From Clostridiales bacterium UBA7285 (GTDB taxonomy: Bacteria; Bacillota; Clostridia; Peptostreptococcales; Anaerovoracaceae): a stretch of 52,179 nucleotides of DNA. The stretch spans positions 1 through 52,179 of the forward strand of contig DKRJ01000022.1 of assembly GCA_002472145.1 (NCBI GenBank), given 5' to 3'. Shown in pieces: positions 6,608 through 15,319 of the stretch. How positions within the stretch are numbered: the stretch's first letter is position 1; each line of letters starts with the position of its first letter. Under the pieces are notes generated by a model. The model was not told where the DNA came from. It was given only the letters and a program-made list of their open reading frames with translations, and searched no databases. The translations under genes were made by a program, and so were the position numbers.

Positions 6608-7441
6608 ATGGCACTTAAAAAATACAATCCGACCTCGCCGGGAAGAAGAGGGATGACGTCTCCTACATTTGAGGAACTCACGACCGACAAACCGGAAAAA
6701 TCCCTTACAGTAACTCTTAAGAAGAACGCCGGCAGAAACAGCCGCGGCAAGATCACGGTAAGGCACAGAGGCGGCGGCACCAGATCAAAGTACAGGATCA
6801 TCGACTTTAAGAGAGATAAGGACGGCATTCCTGCAAAGGTCACCACGATCGAGTACGATCCTAACAGAACGTCGAACATCGCTCTGCTGACATACGCGGA
6901 CGGCGAGAAGAGATACATCGTCGCTCCTAACGGACTGAACGTCGGAGACACGGTCGTCTCCGGAGCGGACGTCGACATCAAAGTCGGAAACGCGCTTCCG
7001 CTCTCCAACATCCCGGTCGGCACGATGATCCACAACATCGAGATGAAGCCGGGCAAGGGCGCTCAGATGGCCAGGTCGGCCGGAAACTCCGCCCAGCTCA
7101 TGGCAAAGGAAGGTAAATACGCGCAGGTCAGGCTTCCTTCCGGCGAAGTCCGCAAGGTCCTCCAGAATTGCAGGGCCACGATCGGCGAAGTCGGCAACGA
7201 AGACCACGCGAACATCAACTACGGTAAAGCGGGACGCAAGAGACTGATGGGAATCAGACCTCACGTAAGAGGATCCGTCATGAACCCTAACGATCACCCT
7301 CACGGCGGCGGCGAAGGCAAGGCTCCGGTAGGACGCAAGAGCCCGGTATCGCCTTGGGGACAGCCTGCTCACGGATATAAGACTCGCAAGAAGAACAAGC
7401 CTTCGAGCCAGTACATCGTGAAGAGAAGAAATGAGAAGTAA
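6608..7441 (+). CDS. rplB: Ribosomal protein L2
   Basis: Core large-subunit protein at the subunit bridge and peptidyl transferase region. 277 residues, full length, with RHRGGGTRSKYR and the strongly conserved C-terminal segment NPNDHPHGGGEGKAPVG, whose His is needed for activity. It is preceded by AGGAGG and followed 15 bases later by rpsS. Confidence 0.98.
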   Translation: MALKKYNPTSPGRRGMTSPTFEELTTDKPEKSLTVTLKKNAGRNSRGKITVRHRGGGTRSKYRIIDFKRDKDGIPAKVTTIEYDPNRTSNIALLTYADGEKRYIVAPNGLNVGDTVVSGADVDIKVGNALPLSNIPVGTMIHNIEMKPGKGAQMARSAGNSAQLMAKEGKYAQVRLPSGEVRKVLQNCRATIGEVGNEDHANINYGKAGRKRLMGIRPHVRGSVMNPNDHPHGGGEGKAPVGRKSPVSPWGQPAHGYKTRKKNKPSSQYIVKRRNEK

Positions 7442-7456
7442 GGAGGAGCAGAGATA

Positions 7457-7735
7457 ATGAGCAGATCGCTTAAAAAGGGTCCTTTCGTAGATCAGAAGCT
7501 GCTTAAGTCCATCGAGGACCTGAACGCGGCAGGCGACAAGAAAGTCATCAAGACCTGGTCGAGATCTTCGACAATATTCCCACAGATGGTCGGACACACC
7601 ATCGCGGTGCATGACGGCAGGAAACACGTCACGGTATATATCACAGAAGACATGGTCGGTCACAAGCTCGGAGAATTCGCTCCGACCCGGACCTTCAGGG
7701 GCCACGCTTCTGACAAAGCCAGCAAAGTTCAATAG
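7457..7735 (+). CDS. rpsS: Ribosomal protein S19
   Basis: Small-subunit head protein that pairs with S13. 92 residues, beginning MSRSLKKGPFVD and ending in the basic tail typical of the family (RTFRGHASDKASKVQ). Same short spacing as its operon neighbours. Confidence 0.98.
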   Translation: MSRSLKKGPFVDQKLLKSIEDLNAAGDKKVIKTWSRSSTIFPQMVGHTIAVHDGRKHVTVYITEDMVGHKLGEFAPTRTFRGHASDKASKVQ

Positions 7736-7749
7736 CAAGGAGATAGACA

Positions 7750-8091
7750 ATGGAAGCAAAAGCAGTTGCAAAATACGTAAAGATGTCTCCGATCAAGCTG
7801 AAGCCTGTTGCTGATCTTGTAAGAGGCAAGGATCTGAACGAAGCGCTCACGATCCTGAAATTCACCCCGGGCAAGGGTTCCGAACTCATCGAAAAGGTTG
7901 TCCTTTCGGCGAAGGCAAACGCCGAGAACAACTTCGACCTCAACGGCGACAACATGTACGTCTCTGAAATCATGATCAATCAGGGTCCTACGATGAAGAG
8001 ATGGAGAGCCGGTGCAAAGGGCGGAGCTGCCAGGATCCTTAAGAGATCCAGCCACATCAGCGTAACCCTTAGTGAGAAAGACGCAAAGTAG
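7750..8091 (+). CDS. rplV: Ribosomal protein L22
   Basis: Exit-tunnel protein whose beta-hairpin touches the nascent chain and macrolides. 113 residues; the hairpin region reads GPTMKRWRAGAKGGA and the C-terminus HISVTLSEK. It starts 14 bases after rpsS. Confidence 0.98.
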   Translation: MEAKAVAKYVKMSPIKLKPVADLVRGKDLNEALTILKFTPGKGSELIEKVVLSAKANAENNFDLNGDNMYVSEIMINQGPTMKRWRAGAKGGAARILKRSSHISVTLSEKDAK

Positions 8092-8101
8092 GAGGTCATC
8101 A

Positions 8102-9016
8102 ATGGGTCAGAAAGTAAATCCTAACGGTCTCAGAGTTGGCGTTATCAGAGACTGGGAATCCAAATGGTACGCGGACAAAAAAGATTTCGCGGACATGCTC
8201 GTTGAGGACAACGAGATCAGAGAATTCATAAAGAAGAAACTTTACGCCGCGGGCATCTCTAAGGTAGTCATCGAGAGACCGGACAAAAACAGGACCAGGA
8301 TCACGGTTCTGACGGCCCGTCCGGGCATGGTCATTGGCAAATCCGGAAACGGCATCGATGAACTGAAAGCCCAGCTCGCAAAGAAGATCGGTAAAGACGT
8401 AGACATTTCCATCCAGGAAGTGAGAAGATCGGAACTCGACGCGCAGCTCACGGCTGAGAGCGTCGCTCAGGCTCTCGAGAGAAGGACCTCCTTCAGAAGG
8501 GCCATGAAGCAGGCGATTCAGAGAACGATGAAAGCCGGAGCAAAGGGATGCAAGATCACCTGCTCGGGAAGACTCGGCGGAGCCGAGATCGCCAGATCCG
8601 AGAAATACGCAGAGGGCAACGTTCCTCTTCACACGATCAGAGCTGACATCGACTACGGATTCGCGGAGGCAGACACTACGTACGGCCGCATCGGTGTCAA
8701 GGTCTGGATCAATCACGGCGAAGTGCTCGATAAAGGTCTGAAGAGCGCCGTACAGGAAGAGAAGCCGGCAAGACACGACCGCCGCAGAGCGGACGGAAAG
8801 CGCACGGGACGCAGAGACGAACGCGGTGAGCGCCGCGGATCGAGAGCGGGCGGACAGCGCCGCGAAGGCTCCCGCGACAGGAACGGCAGAGATTCCAGGA
8901 ATTTCATTCCTAAAGCGGCCAATCAGAGAATAAGAGCGAAGAAGGCAGAACCTGCGCCACAGGAAGCGGAAGCACCGCAGACCGAAGCGACGGAAACTGC
9001 AAACGCCGAAGAATAA
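8102..9016 (+). CDS. rpsC: Ribosomal protein S3 with long C-terminal extension
   Basis: Binds mRNA at the entry channel. The family core is intact: MGQKVNPNGLRVG start, KH domain with GKSGNGIDEL, and the C-terminal domain ending near residue 212. The protein then runs on to 304 residues where about 210-230 is normal. The extra roughly 90 residues are first Arg/Gly/Asp-rich (RRDERGERRGSRAGG) and then acidic and Ala/Pro-rich (PAPQEAEAPQTEATE). The ATG at 8102 follows GGAGG; an in-frame ATG 30 bases earlier lies inside rplV and is unlikely. Confidence 0.97.
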   Translation: MGQKVNPNGLRVGVIRDWESKWYADKKDFADMLVEDNEIREFIKKKLYAAGISKVVIERPDKNRTRITVLTARPGMVIGKSGNGIDELKAQLAKKIGKDVDISIQEVRRSELDAQLTAESVAQALERRTSFRRAMKQAIQRTMKAGAKGCKITCSGRLGGAEIARSEKYAEGNVPLHTIRADIDYGFAEADTTYGRIGVKVWINHGEVLDKGLKSAVQEEKPARHDRRRADGKRTGRRDERGERRGSRAGGQRREGSRDRNGRDSRNFIPKAANQRIRAKKAEPAPQEAEAPQTEATETANAEE

Positions 9017-9037
9017 AGAAGGAAGGAGGAACTGGCC

Positions 9038-9484
9038 ATGTTAATGCCAAAGCGCGTTAAATACAGAAGAGTCCACAGAGGCAGAATGAAGGGCGTCGCG
9101 ACTAAGGGAAACACAGTCACGTACGGCGATTACGGTCTCGTGGCCACAGAATGCGGTTGGATCACGTCCAATCAGATAGAGGCTGCTCGTATAGCGATGA
9201 CCAGATCTATCAAGAGAGGCGGAAAAGTATATATCAAGATTTTCCCTCATAAATCGGTAACCAAGAAGCCTGCCGAAGTCCGTATGGGTTCCGGTAAAGG
9301 TGCTCCTGAATACTGGGTAGCCGTCGTCAAGCCGGGCAGGGTTTTGTTCGAGATCGGCGACGTCACCGAGGAACAGGCAAGAGAGGCAATCAGACTGGCG
9401 GGCCACAAACTTCCGGTAAAGAGCAAATTTGTCTCGAAGGCCGAAACAGACAAGCTTAAGGCTGCGAAAGGCGGTGAAGCATAA
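9038..9484 (+). CDS. rplP: Ribosomal protein L16
   Basis: Large-subunit protein that helps position A-site tRNA. 148 residues, starting MLMPKRVKYRRVHRG as in other Firmicutes and carrying RMGSGKGAPEYWVAVVKPG. The TAA overlaps the rpmC ATG by one base. Confidence 0.98.
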   Translation: MLMPKRVKYRRVHRGRMKGVATKGNTVTYGDYGLVATECGWITSNQIEAARIAMTRSIKRGGKVYIKIFPHKSVTKKPAEVRMGSGKGAPEYWVAVVKPGRVLFEIGDVTEEQAREAIRLAGHKLPVKSKFVSKAETDKLKAAKGGEA

Positions 9485-9687
9485 TGGAACTGAATAAGAT
9501 CAGAGAGATGACAGACGTCGAACTGAGCGCTGAGCTCGATAAGATGCAGAAGGAACTTTTCAATCTCAGATTCCAGCATGTCACCGGACAGCTTGAGAAC
9601 CCTGTAAAGATGAGAGAAGTAAAGAGAGATATCGCCAGAGTCAAGACCATAATGAGAGAAAAAGAGCTCGAAAAGGCTCGCGCATAA
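9484..9687 (+). CDS. rpmC: Ribosomal protein L29
   Basis: Two-helix protein at the tunnel exit beside L23. 67 residues with the family signature of a leucine/lysine-rich first helix and LRFQHVTGQLENP in the turn. Coupled to rplP through a TAATG overlap. Confidence 0.97.
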   Translation: MELNKIREMTDVELSAELDKMQKELFNLRFQHVTGQLENPVKMREVKRDIARVKTIMREKELEKARA

Positions 9688-9707
9688 GAAAGGAGGACTT
9701 TTGAGCA

Positions 9708-9968
9708 ATGGCAGAACCAAGAAACAGAAGAAAAAACAAAGTCGGTATTGTCGTCAGCGATAAGATGGACAAGACTGCGGTAGTTGCTATCGAAGACCTC
9801 GTTATGCACCCTCTCTACGGCAAGGCTGTTAAGAGGACCAAGAAAGTAAAGGTCCACGACGAAAACAACGAGTGCGGTATCGGCGATAAGGTTAGGATCA
9901 TGGAGACGAGACCTCTTTCACACGATAAGAGATGGAGACTCGTCGGCATCATAGAAAAAGCGAAGTAG
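9708..9968 (+). CDS. rpsQ: Ribosomal protein S17
   Basis: OB-fold 16S rRNA-binding protein. 86 residues with GIVVSDKMDKTAVV, the loop YGKAVKRTKKVKVHDE and the conserved METRPLSHDKRWRLV. AGGAGG precedes the ATG. Confidence 0.98.
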   Translation: MAEPRNRRKNKVGIVVSDKMDKTAVVAIEDLVMHPLYGKAVKRTKKVKVHDENNECGIGDKVRIMETRPLSHDKRWRLVGIIEKAK

Positions 9969-9981
9969 GAGGCTTTCGGCA

Positions 9982-10356
9982 ATGATTCAGACAGAAACAA
10001 GATTGAAAGTGGCTGACAATTCCGGAGCCAAGGAACTTCTGTGCATCAGAATCCTGGGCGGAACGAGCCGCCAGTACGCCAACATCGGCGACATCATCGT
10101 CTGCGCGGTCAAAGACGCCACACCGGGCGGCATCGTGAAAAAAGGCGACGTCGTCAAGGCAGTTATAGTTAGAACAACCAGCGGAGCCAGAAGAGCCGAC
10201 GGCAGTTACGTGAAGTTCGACCAGAACGCGGCCGTCATCATCAAGGACAAGAACGACAAGACCCCTGTAGGGACCCGTATCTTCGGGCCTGTAGCCAGAG
10301 AGCTCAGAGACAGAGGATTCATGAAGATCGTGTCTCTGGCGCCGGAAGTACTGTAG
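9982..10356 (+). CDS. rplN: Ribosomal protein L14
   Basis: Large-subunit protein at an intersubunit bridge. 124 residues, starting MIQTETRLKVADNSGAKE and carrying FGPVARELRDRGFMKIVSLAPEVL at the end, split here only by description. Two residues longer than the usual 122. Confidence 0.97.
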   Translation: MIQTETRLKVADNSGAKELLCIRILGGTSRQYANIGDIIVCAVKDATPGGIVKKGDVVKAVIVRTTSGARRADGSYVKFDQNAAVIIKDKNDKTPVGTRIFGPVARELRDRGFMKIVSLAPEVL

Positions 10357-10369
10357 GAGGTGCCTTTAC

Positions 10370-10657
10370 ATGAAAATCAAAACAGGTGATACGGTAGCCG
10401 TAATTACCGGCAAAGACAAAGGCGCCAAGGGCAAAGTCCTCGCGGTGATCCCTAAGAAGAACCGCGTGATCGTGGAGGGCGTGAACATTCAGGCCAAGCA
10501 CCAGAAGCAGACGCGCAATCTCCCTGCCGAGATCAGGCACGTGGAAGGACCGATCGACGCTTCCAACGTAGTCCTCGTCGAATCCTCCAGGGGATCGGCT
10601 AAGGCAAAGACCGAAAAGAAAGAAACCAAAAAAGAATCCAAGAAGGATAATAAATAG
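10370..10657 (+). CDS. rplX: Ribosomal protein L24
   Basis: KOW-domain assembly initiator protein of the large subunit. 95 residues; the KOW core reads KTGDTVAVITGKDKGAKGKV, and the protein ends in a lysine-rich tail instead of the usual structured C-terminus, making it slightly short. Confidence 0.96.
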   Translation: MKIKTGDTVAVITGKDKGAKGKVLAVIPKKNRVIVEGVNIQAKHQKQTRNLPAEIRHVEGPIDASNVVLVESSRGSAKAKTEKKETKKESKKDNK

Positions 10658-10674
10658 GAAAGGAGGAGAGCAAA

Positions 10675-11220
10675 TTGTCAAACGCAAGATTAAGAGACAA
10701 GTATAAGGAAGAAGTTTTTCCTGCGCTCCAGGAAAAATTCCAGTATAAAAACCCGAACCAGGTCCCTAAGCTCACGAAGATAACGATCAACATGGGACTC
10801 GGCGAAGCAAAGGACAACTCGAAGATCCTCGAGTCCGCGGTCCAGGAACTCGGACTGATCAGCGGTCAGAGACCGGTAGTCACGAAGGCCAGAAAGTCCA
10901 TCGCGAACTTTAAGATCAGACAGGGCATGCCTGTAGGATGCAAGGTCACTCTTCGCGGCGACAACATGTACGTATTCGCCGATAAGTTTTTCAATATCTC
11001 TCTTCCGAGAGTCCGCGACTTCAAGGGCGTCAGCAAAAACAGCTTCGACGGACGCGGAAACTACTCCATGGGCATCAAGGAGCAGCTGATTTTCCCGGAA
11101 ATCAATTACGATGACGTAGAGACCATCAAGGGCATGAACATCGTATTTACGACAACGGCAAAGACAGATGAGGAAGCGGCTGCGCTGCTGGAACTCCTCG
11201 GAATGCCTTTTGAGAAGTAG
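10675..11220 (+). CDS. rplE: Ribosomal protein L5
   Basis: Binds 5S rRNA in the central protuberance. 181 residues with TKITINMGLGEA, the GQRPVVTKARKSIANFKIR region and IFPEINYD near the C-terminus. The start is TTG at 10675, supported by the strong AAGGAGG upstream and by alignment with the family N-terminus. Confidence 0.97.
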   Translation: MSNARLRDKYKEEVFPALQEKFQYKNPNQVPKLTKITINMGLGEAKDNSKILESAVQELGLISGQRPVVTKARKSIANFKIRQGMPVGCKVTLRGDNMYVFADKFFNISLPRVRDFKGVSKNSFDGRGNYSMGIKEQLIFPEINYDDVETIKGMNIVFTTTAKTDEEAAALLELLGMPFEK

Positions 11221-11229
11221 GAGGTAAGG

Positions 11230-11415
11230 ATGGCTAAGACATCTCAGAAAGTCAGACAGCAGAGAAAGCCTAAATATTCGACGCGCGCATATACGAGATG
11301 CAGGATCTGCGGAAGACCGCATTCCGTGCTTAAGAAATATGGCGTTTGCCGTATCTGCTTCAGAGAACTGGCTTACAAGGGTGAGATTCCGGGCGTCAAA
11401 AAGGCGAGCTGGTAA
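11230..11415 (+). CDS. rpsZ: Ribosomal protein S14, zinc type
   Basis: Short zinc-binding S14 of 61 residues with two CxxC pairs (RCRICG and VCRICF). This form is typical of Gram-positive and thermophilic bacteria; zinc-free paralogues replace it in zinc starvation in some species, but none is seen here. A 105-base untranslated gap follows before rpsH. Confidence 0.98.
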   Translation: MAKTSQKVRQQRKPKYSTRAYTRCRICGRPHSVLKKYGVCRICFRELAYKGEIPGVKKASW

Positions 11416-11520
11416 AGACCCGTCATATAAATGTTCACGTTTTGCGCAAGTCCCGCCGGGCCGCACTTTGACGATCCCGAGAACATGGAGGATACTGCGC
11501 AAGGAAGGAGTATTACAGTA

Positions 11521-11919
11521 ATGACTATGACAGATCCGATTGCGGATATGCTGACCAGAATAAGGAATGCCAACACCGCGGGTCACGAGACTGTCGAGAT
11601 CCCGGCTTCCAAAATGAAAGCCGCCATCGCGCGCATCCTGCTCGATGAGGGATTCATCAGCGGATACGAGGTCATCGACGACAACAAGCAGGGCATCATA
11701 AAAGTCCAGATGAAGTACGGCGCCGGAAAAGAGAGAGTCATCTCCGGCATCAAGAAGATTTCGAAGCCGGGCCTTAAGGTCTACGCAAAAGCGGACGAGG
11801 TACCGAGTGTTCTCGGCGGACTCGGAGTCGCGATCATCTCCACGTCAAAGGGGATCATGAGCGACAAGGAAGCCAGGAAACTCGGCGTCGGCGGCGAAGT
11901 TATCTGCTACGTATGGTAG
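11521..11919 (+). CDS. rpsH: Ribosomal protein S8
   Basis: 16S rRNA-binding protein and, in E. coli, repressor of the spc genes. 132 residues, starting MTMTDPIADMLTRIRNA, ending GGEVICYVW. The start at 11521 follows GGAAGGAG; an in-frame ATG 90 bases upstream would add residues unlike the family. The gap before it (11416-11520) has no gene and could carry a control site. Confidence 0.97.
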   Translation: MTMTDPIADMLTRIRNANTAGHETVEIPASKMKAAIARILLDEGFISGYEVIDDNKQGIIKVQMKYGAGKERVISGIKKISKPGLKVYAKADEVPSVLGGLGVAIISTSKGIMSDKEARKLGVGGEVICYVW

Positions 11920-11932
11920 GAAGGAGAGCGGA

Positions 11933-12475
11933 ATGTCAAGAATAGGTAAAATGCCGATCGCGATCCCTTCCGGAGTAGAGGTTAAGGTCGACGACAACAA
12001 CGTCGTAACGGTCAAGGGACCAAAGGGCGAACTGAGCCAGCAGCTCAGCGATAAAATCAAAGTAACGTTAGAAGACGGAAAGATCGAATTCACCAGAGGA
12101 TCCGACGAGAGACACGAGAGAGCCCAGCACGGACTCGCCAGAGCGCTCGTCAACAACATGGTGACAGGCGTGACGAACGGCTTCGAAAAGAAGATGGTCA
12201 TCAGCGGCGTCGGCTACAAGGCCGAAAAGAAGGGCGACACCCTCGTCCTGAGCCTCGGATATTCCCACCCGGTCGAACTGAAGGACCCTGAGGGGATCAC
12301 CACGGAAACTCCGGACCCTGCGACGATCATCGTAAAAGGCATCGATAAGAGTCTTGTTGGCAACTATGCGGCAGTGATCAGAGCCTGGAGAGGTCCGGAA
12401 CCATATAAGGGCAAGGGCATCAGGTACGAGAACGAGCACATCCGCCGCAAAGAAGGCAAGACCGGAGCTAAGTAG
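11933..12475 (+). CDS. rplF: Ribosomal protein L6
   Basis: Large-subunit protein near the factor-binding centre, two repeated domains. 180 residues, starting SRIGKMPIAIPSGVEV and ending with PEPYKGKGIRYENE and RRKEGKTGAK, both conserved. Confidence 0.98.
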   Translation: MSRIGKMPIAIPSGVEVKVDDNNVVTVKGPKGELSQQLSDKIKVTLEDGKIEFTRGSDERHERAQHGLARALVNNMVTGVTNGFEKKMVISGVGYKAEKKGDTLVLSLGYSHPVELKDPEGITTETPDPATIIVKGIDKSLVGNYAAVIRAWRGPEPYKGKGIRYENEHIRRKEGKTGAK

Positions 12476-12491
12476 GAAGGAGTGAAGAAAA

Positions 12492-12851
12492 ATGGCAATG
12501 GCAAGCAGAAATGACAGGCGTGTCAAAAGACACGAGAGAGTCAGAAAGACCGTATTCGGAACTCCTGAAAGACCAAGACTCTGCGTTTACAGATCGAATA
12601 AGAACATCTCATGCCAGATCATTGACGACGTGAACAGCAAAACTCTCTGCTCAGCGTCATCGCTCGACAAGGACCTCGGCCTCGGATACGGCGGAAACAA
12701 AGACGCCGCCGAGAAGGTCGGCGAGTCCATCGCCGAGAAGGCGCTCGCAATGGGGATCACGGAAGTCTGCTTTGACAGAGGCGGCTACCTCTATCACGGA
12801 AGAGTACAGCAGCTCGCAGACGGCGCCCGCAAAGGCGGACTCAAATTCTAG
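12492..12851 (+). CDS. rplR: Ribosomal protein L18
   Basis: 5S rRNA-binding protein of 119 residues. It shows the basic N-terminal arm (RRVKRHERVRKTV), RPRLCVYRSNKNI and the C-terminal FDRGGYLYHGRVQQLADGAR. Confidence 0.98.
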   Translation: MAMASRNDRRVKRHERVRKTVFGTPERPRLCVYRSNKNISCQIIDDVNSKTLCSASSLDKDLGLGYGGNKDAAEKVGESIAEKALAMGITEVCFDRGGYLYHGRVQQLADGARKGGLKF

Positions 12852-12865
12852 CAGGAGGAGAAATA

Positions 12866-13369
12866 ATGCGTAATACGATAGATGCATCAAAGCTTGAACT
12901 GACGGAAAATATCGTAAGCATCAGACGCGTCGCCAAAACAGTAAAGGGCGGTAAGAACATGCGCTTCAGCGTGACCGTCGTCGTCGGCGATCACGCCGGA
13001 CACGTAGGCATCGGTCTGGGCAAGTCGGTAGAAATTCCGGAAGCGGCCAGAAAAGCGGCTGAGGATGCTAAGAAAAAACTCATCACAGTCCCTATGGTAG
13101 GGACCACGATCCCTCACGAGGCGCTCGGCGTCTACGGAGCGGGAAGAGTCCTCGTAATGCCTGCTGCACCTGGTACCGGAGTTATCGCCGGTTCCTCGGT
13201 CAGAGCGGTGCTCGAGGCTGCCGGCATCTTTGACGTCAGAGCGAAGTCGATCGGTTCGAGCAACACGGGAAACATGGCACTCGCCACGATCGAAGCCCTC
13301 AAGCAGCTTACGACTGTCGAGGAAGCAGCGAGAAAAAGAGGCAAGACCCCGGAAGAGATCTTGGGATAG
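12866..13369 (+). CDS. rpsE: Ribosomal protein S5
   Basis: Small-subunit protein at the mRNA entry pore, site of spectinomycin resistance changes. 167 residues; N-terminal RNA-binding domain with SIRRVAKTVKGGKNMRFS, then GHVGIGLGKSVEIPEA and PGTGVIAG. Confidence 0.98.
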   Translation: MRNTIDASKLELTENIVSIRRVAKTVKGGKNMRFSVTVVVGDHAGHVGIGLGKSVEIPEAARKAAEDAKKKLITVPMVGTTIPHEALGVYGAGRVLVMPAAPGTGVIAGSSVRAVLEAAGIFDVRAKSIGSSNTGNMALATIEALKQLTTVEEAARKRGKTPEEILG

Positions 13370-13381
13370 GAGGAACGCAGG

Positions 13382-13564
13382 ATGGCTAAAATGTTAAAAA
13401 TAACTTTGACGAAGAGCACGATCGGCGCTACCCCTAAACAGAAGAAGGTAGTACAGGCGCTCGGCCTTAAGAAACTTCATCATTCGGTCGAGCTGGCCGA
13501 TACGCCGCAGACCCGCGGCGCGATCGAGCAGGTAACGCATCTCGTTACCGTCGAGGAACTGTAG
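13382..13564 (+). CDS. rpmD: Ribosomal protein L30
   Basis: Small large-subunit protein, 60 residues, with the family pattern ITLTKSTIGATPKQKKVVQA and a C-terminal helix-strand ending VTVEEL. It sits in its usual place between rpsE and rplO. Confidence 0.97.
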   Translation: MAKMLKITLTKSTIGATPKQKKVVQALGLKKLHHSVELADTPQTRGAIEQVTHLVTVEEL

Positions 13565-13582
13565 GAGAGGGGGTGCAAGTAG

Positions 13583-14023
13583 ATGAAACTGCATGAACTC
13601 AAAGCGCCTGCCGGATCGAGGCACAGCGAAAAGAGAGTCGGAAGAGGCAACGCGACCGGACAGGGCAAGACGTCCGGCAGAGGCATGAACGGCCAGAACT
13701 CCAGAAGCGGCAAGGGTACGCGTCTCGGATTCGAAGGCGGACAGATGCCTCTCTACAGAAGACTTCCTAAGCGTGGCTTCCATAACAAGTGGGCTGTGGA
13801 ATATGCTGAAATCAACGTTTCCGACCTCAATAAACTTGACGAGGGAACTGAAGTCACTCCTGAACTTCTCCGCGAGCTTGGTCTCGTAAAGAAGGTCGCT
13901 GACGGCGTTAAGGTACTCGGAAACGGTGAGATCAACAAGGCGCTTACTGTAAAAGCGAATAAGTTTTCTAAATCTGCCGAGGAAAAAATCACAGCCGCCG
14001 GAGGAAAGGCAGAGGTGATTTAG
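13583..14023 (+). CDS. rplO: Ribosomal protein L15
   Basis: Late-assembly large-subunit protein of 146 residues. The basic glycine-rich N-terminal arm (KRVGRGNATGQGKTSGRG) and FEGGQMPLYRRLPKRGF are clear. secY starts one base after its stop. Confidence 0.98.
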   Translation: MKLHELKAPAGSRHSEKRVGRGNATGQGKTSGRGMNGQNSRSGKGTRLGFEGGQMPLYRRLPKRGFHNKWAVEYAEINVSDLNKLDEGTEVTPELLRELGLVKKVADGVKVLGNGEINKALTVKANKFSKSAEEKITAAGGKAEVI

Positions 14024-14024
14024 T

Positions 14025-15311
14025 ATGGATATGCTGAAGTCGGTGAGACAGGCCTTTAAAGTGCCTGAGATGAGGAAGAAGATAATCTTCACTATCCTCA
14101 TGCTCCTGGTATTCCGCATAGGCTCGAACATCCCGGTTCCGGGGATCGACAGATCGACACTCGCCGAGATATTCAACGGCGATACAGGACTGTTCGATCT
14201 GTTCGACCTGTTCTCGGGCGGCGCGTTCGCGAACTTCACCATCTTCGCGCTCGGCATCACTCCATATATCACCGCTTCCATCATCGTTCAGCTCCTGGGC
14301 GTAGCGTTCTCGTATTTCGAACGTCTTGCCAAAGAAGGAACTGAGGGACGCAAGAAGCTGGTAATGATCACGCGAATCATGACCGTAGCGCTGGCAGTCG
14401 TCCAGTCGCTCGGTCTGACGATCGGACTCTTCAGAAGAGCGGTCATCGGCCAGACGTGGTTCAATTTCCTGCTCATCATCCTCGTTTTGACGGCGGGCAC
14501 CGCCTTCCTGATGTGGATCGGAGAGCAGATCAACGAATACGGCATCGGAAACGGCATCTCGATCCTCATCTTCGCGGGAATCGCGGCGAGGATCCCTTCC
14601 GAGGTCAGAAGCGTCGTGACACAGTATAATGACGGACAGACGACGATCGTCGGGATCATAGTATTCTGTCTCTTCGCTGTCGCGGTCATAGTCGGCATCA
14701 TCATGATCCAGCAGGGAACGAGAAAGATCCCTGTTCAGTACGCTAAGCGCGTAGTGGGACGCAAACAGTACGGCGGACAGTCTTCGCACATTCCGCTCAA
14801 GGTGAACCAGGCAGGCGTCATTCCTGTCATCTTTGCCGTTTCGCTGCTCCAGTTCCCGCTCACGATCACGTACTTCACGCCGTCGGATTCGAAATTCACG
14901 CTCTGGGTGACTAAATGGCTGTCGCCGAGCGGCACGCCGGGCGTATGGATCTACACGATCCTCGATGTCGTTCTGATCATCGCGTTCAACTATTTCTATA
15001 CGACGATCACGTTCAATCCTGTCGAGATCGCTCAGAACCTTAAGTCCAACGGCGGATTCGTACCGGGCATCAGGCCGGGCAAGCCGACCGTCGACTATCT
15101 GACGAACGTCATGAGCAGGATCTCCATCGTCGGGGCGATCTTCCTCGCGGTGATCGCGGTACTCCCGACGATCGTAAGCAGATTTACCGGTTTCTCGCTT
15201 CAGTTCGGCGGCACGTCGCTGCTGATCCTGGTCGGTGTCGCCATCGAAATGATGCAGTCGATACAGAACCAGATGCTGATGAGAAACTACAGAGGCTTCC
15301 TCAAGAGGTAG
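14025..15311 (+). CDS. secY: Protein translocase subunit SecY
   Basis: Channel subunit of the Sec translocon in the cytoplasmic membrane, moving unfolded proteins with SecE, SecG and SecA. 428 residues with ten predicted membrane segments, the plug region after GSNIPVPGID and the cytosolic loops AKRVVGRKQYGG and FVPGIRPGKPT, all conserved. No second SecY is present in the window. Confidence 0.98.
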   Translation: MDMLKSVRQAFKVPEMRKKIIFTILMLLVFRIGSNIPVPGIDRSTLAEIFNGDTGLFDLFDLFSGGAFANFTIFALGITPYITASIIVQLLGVAFSYFERLAKEGTEGRKKLVMITRIMTVALAVVQSLGLTIGLFRRAVIGQTWFNFLLIILVLTAGTAFLMWIGEQINEYGIGNGISILIFAGIAARIPSEVRSVVTQYNDGQTTIVGIIVFCLFAVAVIVGIIMIQQGTRKIPVQYAKRVVGRKQYGGQSSHIPLKVNQAGVIPVIFAVSLLQFPLTITYFTPSDSKFTLWVTKWLSPSGTPGVWIYTILDVVLIIAFNYFYTTITFNPVEIAQNLKSNGGFVPGIRPGKPTVDYLTNVMSRISIVGAIFLAVIAVLPTIVSRFTGFSLQFGGTSLLILVGVAIEMMQSIQNQMLMRNYRGFLKR

Positions 15312-15319
15312 GTGAAAAG

